Positions 8,009 through 16,540 of a stretch of 64,000 bases of DNA are shown here, piece by piece. The stretch spans positions 1 through 64,000 of the forward strand of contig JAKPOU010000020.1 of the NCBI GenBank assembly GCA_029547705.1, in the 5' to 3' direction. A program made the position numbers and the translations under genes. The DNA comes from Bacteroidota bacterium. Lineage in GTDB: Bacteria > Bacteroidota > Bacteroidia > Bacteroidales > VadinHA17. The notes under the pieces were generated by a model. That model searched no databases. It saw nothing but the letters and a program-made list of their open reading frames with translations, and had not been told where the DNA came from. The first letter of the stretch is position 1. Each line of letters opens with the position of its first letter.

Positions 8009-9286
8009 ATGGCACGATTTACCGGGATCATCGGGATAATAGTGATTCTCGGCCTTGCATTTTTATGGTCGAATAACAGAAAGGCGATTAATTACAGACT
8101 TGTGTTTACCGGTCTGGGACTTCAGATTGCACTTGCCATATTCATTCTCAAAGTCCCCATAGGTCAGGAAATATTTCACTGGCTCGGGAAAGCCATAAAT
8201 AAACTGCTTGACTTCTCCCAGGAAGGCGGATCATTCGTATTCGGCGATCTGACAAAGGTTCAGGAAATTCTTCCTCCGACAATTGTCTCGGGAGGTGTTT
8301 TCCTTTTTATCCTTATCCCCACAATAATATTTGTCTGCGTCCTTGTTGCAATGGCCTATCATATAGGATTGATGCAGAGAGTTGTCGCCCTTATCGCCAG
8401 GTTTGTACACTGGGTGATGCAGGTCAGCGGAAGTGAGGCTCTTTCAAATGTCGCAAGTGCATTTGTCGGCCAGGTGGAAGCCCAGATAATGATAAGGCCT
8501 TATCTGTCCGGAATGACCATGTCGGAACTGCTGGCGTCAATGACCGGCAGCATGGCATGCATAGCCGGCGGAGTAATGGCTGTATATATATCCATGGGGG
8601 TTCCTGCATCATACCTTCTGGCAGCAAGCCTTATGGCCGCTCCGGGAGCACTGGTGATATCAAAAATCGTTTATCCCGAGACGAAGGTATCCGAAACAAA
8701 GGGTAAGGTAACAGTAGAAGTGAAAAAGGAACATGCAAACATAATGGATGCAATCTCACACGGAGCATCTGACGGCTGGAAAATTTCCACAAATGTCATT
8801 GCAATGCTGATCGGCGTGATAGCTCTTGTGGCACTCGCTGATGCCATCCTGGGCTATCTCGGACAGCTCCTTTCACTTCTGGGCGCCTCACTTGATTTTA
8901 TCGGACTGGATATTGAAAATTTAAGACTTAAGGATGTATTCGGACTCGTCTTTTCCCTTTTTGCTATTATAATGGGTGTGCCTGTAGCGGAATCATTTGA
9001 GGTGGGATCCCTCATGGGCACGAAAATGGTTATTAACGAATTCGTCGCATATACCGGTCTGGCTCCTATGATCGCGGCAAACAGCTTAAGTCCCAAGGCA
9101 ATAGTTATTGCAAGCTTTGCACTTTGCGGTTTTGCAAACTTCAGTTCAATAGCCATACAGATCGGAGGAATCGGTGCAATGGCACCAACCCGGAAAGCCG
9201 ATCTGGCCAGACTGGGATTCAAGGCAATGCTCTGCGGAACAATGGCATCATATATCTCCGCTTCACTGGCAGGAATATTGCTGTAA
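8009..9286 (+). CDS. nupC: Concentrative nucleoside transporter (NupC/CNT family)
   Basis: 425 residues from the ATG at 8009 (the frame is open to a TTG at 7991). The protein is hydrophobic throughout, with about ten membrane segments and re-entrant loops. CNT signatures are visible: FIFVCVLVAMAYHIGLMQ-like N-terminal core, GQVEAQIMIRPYL, LTGSMACIAGGVMAVY-like loop, and the C-terminal FALCGFANFSSIAIQIGG motif. CNT proteins import nucleosides with Na+ or H+ across the inner membrane. A nucleoside hydrolase is encoded two genes downstream on the other strand, which fits a salvage role. Ion and base preference cannot be read from the sequence. Confidence 0.9.
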   Translation: MARFTGIIGIIVILGLAFLWSNNRKAINYRLVFTGLGLQIALAIFILKVPIGQEIFHWLGKAINKLLDFSQEGGSFVFGDLTKVQEILPPTIVSGGVFLFILIPTIIFVCVLVAMAYHIGLMQRVVALIARFVHWVMQVSGSEALSNVASAFVGQVEAQIMIRPYLSGMTMSELLASMTGSMACIAGGVMAVYISMGVPASYLLAASLMAAPGALVISKIVYPETKVSETKGKVTVEVKKEHANIMDAISHGASDGWKISTNVIAMLIGVIALVALADAILGYLGQLLSLLGASLDFIGLDIENLRLKDVFGLVFSLFAIIMGVPVAESFEVGSLMGTKMVINEFVAYTGLAPMIAANSLSPKAIVIASFALCGFANFSSIAIQIGGIGAMAPTRKADLARLGFKAMLCGTMASYISASLAGILL

Positions 9287-9347
9287 CAGGGAAAAGGAAC
9301 CGCCGCTGAAGGCGCTTGTCCGGAATCCTTAAAATAAAACCGGAAAG

Positions 9348-10070
9348 ATGGAATACTATCTGAGAAAACTGATTGAAGAGGGTGAGAATCAGTATGTCGA
9401 TTTCAAGTATTGTGTATCCGACTCCAGGAAAATAGCAAGAACATTATCTGCATTCTCAAATACTGACGGCGGGAGATTGCTGATTGGCGTAAGGGATAAC
9501 GGAAGCATAGCAGGAATACAATCGGAAGAGGAAATTTTTATGGTCGACACTGCAGCCCAGATATTCTGCCGCCCGGAAATAAACTACACCATAAAACAAC
9601 ATGCTGTTGGTGTGAAAACAATACTTGAAGTTGAAGTGTCCAAAGGAACCAAAAGACCTTACCAGGCACAGGACGAAAACGGGAAATGGCTGACATACTT
9701 CAGGCACAACGACCAAAACCTTCTGGCCAACCGGGTCCTGCTCCAGGTATGGCGCAAGGAGGGAAAGAAAACTGGGGTAATGGTAAAATTCAGCAAGGCC
9801 GAAAATATACTGATGGATTACCTGGCCGAAAACGGATCAATCAGCATTTCAAAATTCAAAAAGATTGCAAAAATATCATCCTGCAGGGCTGAATCCATTC
9901 TTGCAAACCTTCTCCTTTTCAAAGTCCTTGTAATGAAGGCTTCAGAAAGAGGATTCAGCTATGAAATCAATCCCGAAGACCCCATGAAACTGCTGAACGA
10001 AAAAACATATCCTGCAACTCACAGCATATTTATTTCCTTTCAGGAACATGCATCATCCTCGACTCGATAA
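9348..10070 (+). CDS. Schlafen/AlbA-2 domain protein with winged-helix tail
   Basis: 240 residues. The N-terminal half is an AlbA_2 (Schlafen-type) domain: the start 'EGENQYVDFK' motif (about 11-20), then 'LSAFSNTDGGRLLIGVRDNG' split across 33-52, then a conserved 'RPEINYTI' region. In this family the domain binds nucleic acid and is often found in transcription regulators. The C-terminal part (about 145-240) has a helix-turn-helix-like pattern with ILMDYLAENGSISISKFKK. No ATPase or nuclease motif is seen. It follows the nucleoside transporter with a 61-base gap, and its last 41 bases are antisense to the 3' end of the nucleoside hydrolase gene. Regulatory function is inference. Confidence 0.78.
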   Translation: MEYYLRKLIEEGENQYVDFKYCVSDSRKIARTLSAFSNTDGGRLLIGVRDNGSIAGIQSEEEIFMVDTAAQIFCRPEINYTIKQHAVGVKTILEVEVSKGTKRPYQAQDENGKWLTYFRHNDQNLLANRVLLQVWRKEGKKTGVMVKFSKAENILMDYLAENGSISISKFKKIAKISSCRAESILANLLLFKVLVMKASERGFSYEINPEDPMKLLNEKTYPATHSIFISFQEHASSSTR

Positions 10071-11013
10071 AAGCTGCCACCTCATCAGCCGGCATTTTCT
10101 GAACAACATATGAATGAGGGCCTTCAGCATCATTCTCCCAGACATTTGAACCATCACTGTTCACAATAATCCTTCCCCTCACCGTGTCAAAGAATCCTCC
10201 GGTACCGTACACGGCAATCAGAACAGCGGTATGATCCCAGCTCATCCTGCCATATTTGTCTCCGGCAGACAGGGGAATGCTGATGCGGTACACATCCCTG
10301 ACCGGATTGTCTTTAATCCCCGCGGCAATAAGTTTCAATCCGGTTAAAATCCTTGATCCAATTTCAAAACCGGTGAATATGATTTCTCCCGGCCAGTTGT
10401 CCAGAGCATGCTTTGAAGCCACGGAATCGGTATAGACATTGAATTCCCTGCCTTCCGGAAAAGATCCGGCCATCGATACAAGCCTCTTTACCTTCCTCTC
10501 AACCAGTTCACGTCCGTTCAGCGGACTGTAAACATCAGGCTGCGACATCAAAAGATTGCTCAGATTTGTAAGAAAGCCTACGGTTACAATGGTAACACTC
10601 CTGTCCGGACGGTCACTCAGTATCCTGCGGTAAACCTCCACGGCATCGGGAACCTCTTCAGTCGATCTGATCCGGTGAGGATACACTGATACAATGGAGT
10701 CGGCCCAGTGCTGTCCCGAACCCATGGATATTCCCCCGGTCTTCGGTGCTCCGACCGGAAGATCCGGGCGGTTGAAGTAGGTATTTATTACATCAATCGA
10801 CGGGGCTACAAGTTCATGCCTGTTCGAAGATAGGGTGGCAAGGATTTCCGCTTTCCCGCTGTCAGCCATTGCATGAAGAACGGCCATGGCACCGGCATCA
10901 TCATAATCAGGTCCCAGGTCAGTGTCGAAAATTATCGCCGGAATCCTTTCTGCTTCACGGCATGAGAATATTATAAAAAGAGAAAAAAGAACAAGGTAGA
11001 GTACTGGTTTCAT
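10030..11013 (-). CDS. Nucleoside hydrolase, lipoprotein (IunH family)
   Basis: 327 residues. The N-terminal signal ends in a lipobox (FIIFSC, cysteine at 18), so the enzyme is exported and lipid-anchored. The IunH calcium/ribose site DTDLGPDYDDAGA (about 30-42) is intact, as is the downstream VGFLTNLSNLL segment. A WDHTAV segment supplies the late Asp. The family splits N-ribosidic bonds of nucleosides to ribose plus free base. Export suggests that nucleosides are cut in the periplasm; with the CNT transporter nearby this makes a small salvage locus. Its 3' end overlaps the AlbA gene by 41 bases in opposite orientation. Confidence 0.87.
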   Translation of the reverse strand: MKPVLYLVLFSLFIIFSCREAERIPAIIFDTDLGPDYDDAGAMAVLHAMADSGKAEILATLSSNRHELVAPSIDVINTYFNRPDLPVGAPKTGGISMGSGQHWADSIVSVYPHRIRSTEEVPDAVEVYRRILSDRPDRSVTIVTVGFLTNLSNLLMSQPDVYSPLNGRELVERKVKRLVSMAGSFPEGREFNVYTDSVASKHALDNWPGEIIFTGFEIGSRILTGLKLIAAGIKDNPVRDVYRISIPLSAGDKYGRMSWDHTAVLIAVYGTGGFFDTVRGRIIVNSDGSNVWENDAEGPHSYVVQKMPADEVAAFIESRMMHVPERK

Positions 11014-11030
11014 TGTTTATCCCGGTTTTT

Positions 11031-11038
11031 CAAATATA
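11031..11038 (-). promoter_or_regulatory. -7 box for the nucleoside hydrolase gene
   Basis: Minus-strand TATATTTG fits TAnnTTTG and lies 17 bases upstream of the ATG at 11013. No clear -33 element. Confidence 0.5.
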
Positions 11039-11366
11039 TGAATGATTATTTGTCTTCTTATCAGGTTTTAATCCGTAAATCCATTTCTGTTTCAGGCTGT
11101 TGTGCAACAAGAAACATATCTGTTTTCCTGTCACCGGATTGCATATTCGCTTTATTTCAGCCGGCCGGCCATACACAGCCATTACTTTTTTTAAAAATAG
11201 GTAAAATACAGGTTTTTTAACAACGCGCTACTGAAAATAATTGCCAGTCCTTGCAAATAATGATTCCCAAATCATTTCATAACGCGGTTCCGGTTGGGTT
11301 GGATTAAGGTCAGATGGCTGCTGTTGGTTGAAACGCCTGCAGACTACGGATCCCTTCCCTGATTTA
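11039..11366. other. Intergenic spacer before the tRNA terminator
   Basis: About 330 bases with only short open frames and no recognisable gene, repeat or site apart from the flanking promoter and terminator. Confidence 0.5.
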
Positions 11367-11396
11367 ACAAAACAAAACGCCCGCCGGAAGGCGGGC
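11367..11396 (-). terminator. Rho-independent terminator of tRNA-Ser
   Basis: Perfect 7-base GC stem GCCCGCC (11379-11385) and GGCGGGC (11390-11396) with a 4-base loop. On the minus strand it is followed by GTTTTGTTTTG. It lies 19 bases past the 3' end of the tRNA, a very common arrangement for Bacteroidota tRNA genes. Confidence 0.9.
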
Positions 11397-11413
11397 TGGT
11401 ATTCAGGCATTCT

Positions 11414-11501
<88 letters not shown>

Positions 11502-11557
11502 AACATGTAAAGGACAGCAATCTCCTGTCTGCTGCGCTGCGACAAAAATAGGAAATA

Positions 11558-11636
11558 GGGTATTAAGTGCAAAATATTTTCAGCCTTATTTGTGACCTTT
11601 CAGCTTATCGATTAAAAGCCTGAAATTCTCATTGGT
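11558..11636 (-). repeat. Left copy of a 79-base perfect direct repeat
   Basis: Identical to 14222-14300, the 3' end of the OLD-like ATPase gene. Weaker similarity extends leftward to about 11512 (matching 14178 onward) and, after a 214-base deletion relative to the right copy, rightward through 11644-11741 (matching 14521-14619). Confidence 0.93.
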
Positions 11637-11741
11637 ATCCTCACCGTTGCTCCCGGGTTTATATACCGTTCCCTGCAAGGTTTCAGCAATATTTCCTCCA
11701 TGTCGTTCCTGAAGAGAAATACCAGGAAACCGAGCCCCCAC
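11586..11741 (-). pseudogene. Truncated fragment of the OLD-like ATPase gene
   Basis: This stretch is a second copy of the 3' end of the ATPase gene at 14250-16529. It keeps the stop codon region and last codons (11586-11636), lacks 214 bases that the intact gene has at 14307-14520, and continues as 11644-11741, which matches 14521-14619 with five substitutions and one missing base. The residual frame still reads GLGFLVFLFRNDMEE beside the intact GLDFLVLLFRNDMEE, then is frameshifted. No start, Walker A or Walker B region remains. It shows that the DUF2264 gene now sits between two copies of what was one locus next to the tRNA-Ser gene. Confidence 0.9.
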
Positions 11742-11988
11742 AGGCAGATATTTTTCCGTTTGTTATGCCATTTTTTTTTATCTTGGTACTCATACAGGAT
11801 AGTGTTGTGCACCTAACCGGTGATGTGTTGCTAAACAGTATTATAATCTCTAACATATACATACCTGAACCAATACACAACCTGTCTTTTGTTTTTTATC
11901 ATAAATCGCTCACTTAAATTAACAGTTAAACGTGAAGTTAAATCCCTGTATTTAAAAATTACCTTTTCAGACCGGACTCATTGTTAAA
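11742..11988. other. Spacer upstream of the DUF2264 gene
   Basis: About 250 A/T-rich bases without a convincing gene, TAnnTTTG box or inverted repeat. It is the left end of the segment that lies between the two ATPase-tail copies and must contain the DUF2264 promoter. Confidence 0.4.
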
Positions 11989-14055
11989 ATGGAACATAAG
12001 ATGAAAAATACTTTCGAAGTAAAGAATCCTGACTGGAAATTAAGTCCCTTTACAGGAATGACAAAAAAACACTACATAGAATGCGCAAAATATTTATTGG
12101 AAAGGGCATTTAAGCATGTCCGGTCTATTGAAACCCCCATTTCCTTTCCGAAAATTCCCGGTAAAACATATCCACAACCGGATGCTCCCGACTGGCGTTA
12201 CCGTTCGGCCGATTTTGAAGCCCTCGAAAGGACTTTCACACTAGCGGGACCGCTTATCCATGTTGATCCCGATACAAAAATTAATAATATCAATTTAAGG
12301 GATTACTATTGCCGGCATATTTATAACGCGCTCACCCCGGGGCATCCGAATTCATTGCCTTTACCTGAAAACCTGCCCGATTCCACTTATCAGTTCACAT
12401 GTGAGTTTGGAGGTTTGTTCAAAACCCTGCTGCTCATGCCTGAAACCCTTTGGCCTCATTTTACCCGGGAACAAAGAGACGAGATAGCGGTAACCATGTC
12501 AAAATGGGCACATCACAGAACTACCCAGAACAACTGGAGAATTTTTAACATTGTTACGCTTTCTTTCCTCAAAAAATATGGTTACGAAATTGACGAGGAG
12601 CTGCTGAAAAGCCATCTTTTATGGGTGGCCTCCTACCACTCGGGTAACGGGTGGTACCTTGAACAAACTTACAATTATTATACAATAAGCCTGTTTATCG
12701 TTTACGGAACAATATGGAACAGGGCGTTTGGCGATGAGTATTATCCCGAAATAGCAGAAACCATTGAAAAATCTGCTTACGAATTAATGAAAACATACAC
12801 TGATTTTTTTGCCAGAGATGGCTATGTGAATATGTGGGCTAGGAGTATATGTTACAGGACATGGATTTCGGGAGGATTCCCTGTTTCCTTTATGCTAAAA
12901 GGTATATCGCCCCTGGATCCGGGTTGGGCCAGAAGACTTTGTTCGGGATCTTTACTCCAGTTCGTAACACGTGAGGAGTTTTATGAAAACGATATTCCAA
13001 GTCTTGGTTTTTATGGGCACAGGGAATATGTCCTGCAAAACTATAGTTGTGCCGGAAGTCCGTTCATCATGTTTTTGCCGTTCATCTGCCTTGCGTTGCC
13101 GGATGATTCGCCATTCTGGACAGCCAAAGAAAATGAAGGTATCTGGGAAATGCTCGGAAACAATTCGAAAACGACAGTTCTTGAAAATCCCGGACTGGTT
13201 CTTGTAAATCATGGCAAAACCGGAACTTCCGAAATAATTCCGGGAAAAGTTTATTATGACGACCATAATTATTCAAAGCTTGTGTATAACACTCATTTTC
13301 CCTGGGAAGATCATAATCCCGGAGGCGGAACATCAATGGAATATAGCTTCCGCAGTCTTGACCCGCGTGATGTGAGAGGCGATGACATTAACTTTTATCT
13401 TACCGGGCATACCCTGCAAAACGATCCTGAAAAAAATGCAGGCTTTACGACATCTCAAAGTATGCTGTATAATGGTGTCCGGAAAAATGTATTGTACAGG
13501 CAGGCAATTATGAGAAAACCGCCCAATAATGGCGTGGGATATATCATAGACCTCGCGGAAATTATTATCCCCGGGGGAATTATTAGGATAGACCGTTCCC
13601 GTTTGGCTTTTGAGTATGAATTAACCCTCGGGCATTATGGCCTGCCGCATATTAAGGGGAATAAAGCAGAAATTCATCAATTCGAAGAGGGTACAAAAAA
13701 AGTTATAACTGCTGCCATTCCCGGCAGAAGACTTGCATTGATCACCTATGGCGGATGGGATAAAGTTGCGGCAACTATACACACGGGACGGAATGCTGAA
13801 GCCGACGAAAGTACCGTTCTGTATGCATACAAAAAAAGAATGGCAAAGAATCCCGCCATTGAACTGATGATCACGGTATTACTCCATAAGACGGATGATA
13901 ACGAATGGACAGAAGAAGAATTATCGCCCGTGAAAAAGATAGAGATCATGGATATTACCCCTTCTTATTCGGTGTTGGGAGCGAACATCACCCTTTCTGA
14001 CAACAAGGAATATGAGATAGATTTTAAAGATATAGATGGATACAGAACCTGTTAA
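11989..14055 (+). CDS. DUF2264 family protein (possible GH154-type glycosidase)
   Basis: 688 residues. The N-terminal two thirds look like an alpha/alpha toroid, with repeated W/Y-rich helices such as NNWRIFNIVTLSFLKKYGY, SYHSGNGWYLEQTYNYY and DGYVNMWARSICYRTWISGG; the remainder (about 450-688) is a beta-rich domain. This pattern fits DUF2264, some members of which are classed as GH154 and cleave glucuronate from plant polysaccharides. Activity here is inferred. No signal peptide is visible from either ATG (11989 or 12001), so it would act in the cytoplasm on short oligosaccharides. The gene has no sugar-utilisation neighbours and is bracketed by two copies of the adjacent ATPase gene's 3' end, which indicates acquisition or relocation into this site. 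Confidence 0.8.
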   Translation: MEHKMKNTFEVKNPDWKLSPFTGMTKKHYIECAKYLLERAFKHVRSIETPISFPKIPGKTYPQPDAPDWRYRSADFEALERTFTLAGPLIHVDPDTKINNINLRDYYCRHIYNALTPGHPNSLPLPENLPDSTYQFTCEFGGLFKTLLLMPETLWPHFTREQRDEIAVTMSKWAHHRTTQNNWRIFNIVTLSFLKKYGYEIDEELLKSHLLWVASYHSGNGWYLEQTYNYYTISLFIVYGTIWNRAFGDEYYPEIAETIEKSAYELMKTYTDFFARDGYVNMWARSICYRTWISGGFPVSFMLKGISPLDPGWARRLCSGSLLQFVTREEFYENDIPSLGFYGHREYVLQNYSCAGSPFIMFLPFICLALPDDSPFWTAKENEGIWEMLGNNSKTTVLENPGLVLVNHGKTGTSEIIPGKVYYDDHNYSKLVYNTHFPWEDHNPGGGTSMEYSFRSLDPRDVRGDDINFYLTGHTLQNDPEKNAGFTTSQSMLYNGVRKNVLYRQAIMRKPPNNGVGYIIDLAEIIIPGGIIRIDRSRLAFEYELTLGHYGLPHIKGNKAEIHQFEEGTKKVITAAIPGRRLALITYGGWDKVAATIHTGRNAEADESTVLYAYKKRMAKNPAIELMITVLLHKTDDNEWTEEELSPVKKIEIMDITPSYSVLGANITLSDNKEYEIDFKDIDGYRTC

Positions 14056-14249
14056 GGTCTGCCGGACCCTTATTTACCGGGCAACATTGGCGGAAATCTC
14101 CTTCCCTTTGTAATACTGCCTGAAACAAGTCGTCCTCCGTTGTTGCGAACGGAATAAGGCCCGGTCTCCCGTCTCCTGGCAGCAATCCCTTATCTGCCCC
14201 GCTGCGAAAACCCAGGAAACAGGGTATTAAGTGCAAAATATTTTCAGCC
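14056..14249. other. Spacer between DUF2264 gene and ATPase gene
   Basis: Convergent genes flank it. From about 14178 onward it is similar to 11512 onward near the tRNA, marking the right boundary of the inserted segment. No good terminator hairpin was seen. Confidence 0.5.
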
Positions 14250-14300
14250 TTATTTGTGACCTTTCAGCTTATCGATTAAAAGCCTGAAATTCTCATTGGT
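14222..14300 (-). repeat. Right copy of the 79-base perfect direct repeat
   Basis: Contains the last 17 codons and the stop of the intact ATPase gene plus 28 bases of 3' flank; identical to 11558-11636. Confidence 0.93.
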
Positions 14301-16529
14301 CTCCTCGTCAAAATCCGACAGCCGGATATCACCATCCATAACCTCTGAAAGGAATCTTGAAAAAACGAAGTTGCGTGGCATTTCCTTTTCCCGTATATAA
14401 TCGGAATTGGACACCGTGATACCTTCCCTGGTCTTCAGAATATGATTTTTAAAATCAAGTGTAGATAACAGATCCTCAGAATTATGAAAATTTTCCGGCA
14501 TCATGATAATGGTTTCCTTTCCGTTGCTCCCGGGTTTATATACCGTTTCCTGCAAGGTTTCAACAATATCTTCCTCCATGTCGTTCCTGAAGAGAAGTAC
14601 CAGGAAATCGAGCCCCCACCCCATCAATATATTGCACAGCAGGGGAATTGACGAAACACCGGTGGAAGGAATCACGCTTATCCTGTTCTTGAAGCCCGTA
14701 AGATGGAGAATGGCGTTGATGAGATAAAACGTTCCGTTGTCATTCACAATGAGATTGAACTTGCCGGGCGCAGCGCCTTCCACGGGAAGGGGATTCCCGA
14801 GAATGCTCTGAAGAGGACTGAGGGTATCGGGAGTGGCCGAGGAAAGCTGAAGAGGATCCAGAATCCTGGTGGAGCTCCGCATGCTGTCAATATCATCCCG
14901 CTGGATGGCAAGGACCCGGTGCAGCTTGTTAATCTCAACCAGATGGGGTGAATGCGTTGTATAAACAACCTGTATCCTTTCCCTGATATCCTCGAAAACC
15001 TTCAGAACATCCTCCTGCGCCCGTGCATGAAGACTAACTCCCGGTTCATCAACCAGGAGAACCATTTCCCGGTTAATATTTGCAGATGCCTTCAGCTCCA
15101 GATAGAATGAAAGGAACCACCGCACTCCCCTGCTCCGCTGCTTGGGATAAAGCCTTTCGCCTTCATCCTTGATCCAGAACTCAAGATAGGGCTTGCCCGA
15201 TTTCCGGCCTGCAGTCGCATCATAATGATCCAGCTCAAACTGAATGTGGATCTTATTGTTGCGGCCTATCGACTGCTGCCAGAAATCCTGGAAATCCGTT
15301 GTAAGCGTCTGATTTATATTCTCAATCTTTTGCTTCAGTATCCTGCTCGACCGCTGCTGGAAAAATGAATAATCCAGCCTGGCTATCGTAAGGAAATTCC
15401 TTGCAGCCTTGTATCCTTCAACCTGTTCATTTCCTGAAATAATATCATGCAGATCAATACGGTTCGGAAGAAGACTGCTGAAATCCTCGAAAAATTCAAA
15501 TACGGGACAGTGGGCAAAATATTTCCTGCCCAGCATCTCACTGTTAAACTGCGATTTGTATGACTGGATTATCTCACCAACCTTTTCCTCTGCTTCCGCC
15601 TCACTGTAACCGTTGAGAAGATATCCGGAAAAGGCAATATGCCTGTCCAGTTCCGACTTTATCATATCACGGTCCTCACGGGTCTTGCGATAGTCCTGCA
15701 GAACACTCTTCCATGCAATATCCTCATCATCAAAAGGCTTCATAAGAAGGGTGAGTTTCTGATGCCTTTCCTCAAGCTTCAGAAAGAGCTCACTCATATG
15801 CTTTTCATACATGGAATACCTGTCGAGGATCTCCTTCCATTTTTCCCCGGCCTGCTTCATCCCCTTCCTGCTTTCCAGCTCGCTTGTGATCCTGGCCTTT
15901 TTGTCACGAAGATCATCCAGCTCGGAATACAGTTCGGGATTAACCCCGGCAGCCGCTCTCTCATTCCCGTTTTTCCGCGACAGGAATGAAAAAGGCTTTT
16001 TCGCGGAATCCCTCGACGGCAGCTGGGAACTCAGCAGGGATTCCTGCCTGCTGATATTCTCCAGAGTGGCTTCCAGCACATCAATATTGTCCATCTCTTC
16101 TTCAAGCCTCAGGGTCACGTCGCCAAGGTAAATCTTCCAGGCATCCTCAAGAGAATCAAGATACTGGCTGACCGCACCACTGACCTTAATCACAGAGGAC
16201 AGATCAGCTTCCCATGTTCTGGTCAGCTCCAGACTGTCAAGCCCGGCAAGGAGCTCTCTCAGCTCGGGACCGGGATTATCAGTTATATTCAGAAGCCAGC
16301 CTTCCGGAATCCTGAAGCGGCAGTGGACCTCCGGGAGGGAAAGATCGCTCCGGAGAACATCCTCGGAAATGACTCCGGTATAAAAGACTTTCAGCGCCTC
16401 GAGAATAGAGGTCTTCCCCGATTCGTTCTGACCAATAAGACAGGTTATGTTGTCAGGAGAAAGTGATTGCCAGCCGGTATCGGTTATCGACCGGAAATTC
16501 CTGATCCTGAAAGCTATCAGCTTCATCAT
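14250..16529 (-). CDS. OLD-like AAA ATPase with degenerate C-terminal TOPRIM-like region
   Basis: 759 residues. Walker A GQNESGKT is at 33-40, Walker B LLVDEP at 491-496 and an H-loop TTHSPH at about 524-529, with an RSRGVRW signature before Walker B; this is the split-ABC architecture of OLD/RecF/SMC-type ATPases. A long coiled-coil insert (about 130-330) separates the two halves. The C-terminal part (about 590-665) has the layout of the OLD TOPRIM nuclease, but the acidic residues are not where expected: LIVNDNGTFYL stands for the usual E-containing strand and LVLLFRNDMEED for the DxD strand. Nuclease activity is therefore doubtful. It begins 11 bases after a SpoIIE-type phosphatase gene and is probably co-transcribed. 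A truncated copy of its 3' end lies near the tRNA. Confidence 0.85.
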   Translation of the reverse strand: MMKLIAFRIRNFRSITDTGWQSLSPDNITCLIGQNESGKTSILEALKVFYTGVISEDVLRSDLSLPEVHCRFRIPEGWLLNITDNPGPELRELLAGLDSLELTRTWEADLSSVIKVSGAVSQYLDSLEDAWKIYLGDVTLRLEEEMDNIDVLEATLENISRQESLLSSQLPSRDSAKKPFSFLSRKNGNERAAAGVNPELYSELDDLRDKKARITSELESRKGMKQAGEKWKEILDRYSMYEKHMSELFLKLEERHQKLTLLMKPFDDEDIAWKSVLQDYRKTREDRDMIKSELDRHIAFSGYLLNGYSEAEAEEKVGEIIQSYKSQFNSEMLGRKYFAHCPVFEFFEDFSSLLPNRIDLHDIISGNEQVEGYKAARNFLTIARLDYSFFQQRSSRILKQKIENINQTLTTDFQDFWQQSIGRNNKIHIQFELDHYDATAGRKSGKPYLEFWIKDEGERLYPKQRSRGVRWFLSFYLELKASANINREMVLLVDEPGVSLHARAQEDVLKVFEDIRERIQVVYTTHSPHLVEINKLHRVLAIQRDDIDSMRSSTRILDPLQLSSATPDTLSPLQSILGNPLPVEGAAPGKFNLIVNDNGTFYLINAILHLTGFKNRISVIPSTGVSSIPLLCNILMGWGLDFLVLLFRNDMEEDIVETLQETVYKPGSNGKETIIMMPENFHNSEDLLSTLDFKNHILKTREGITVSNSDYIREKEMPRNFVFSRFLSEVMDGDIRLSDFDEETNENFRLLIDKLKGHK

Positions 16530-16540
16530 AATCCGCTTAA

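Noticed and set aside
14250-16529. Gabija-type defence system (GajA) for the OLD-like ATPase
   Set aside because: No UvrD-like helicase gene is adjacent, and the TOPRIM acidic residues required for GajA nuclease activity are not present.
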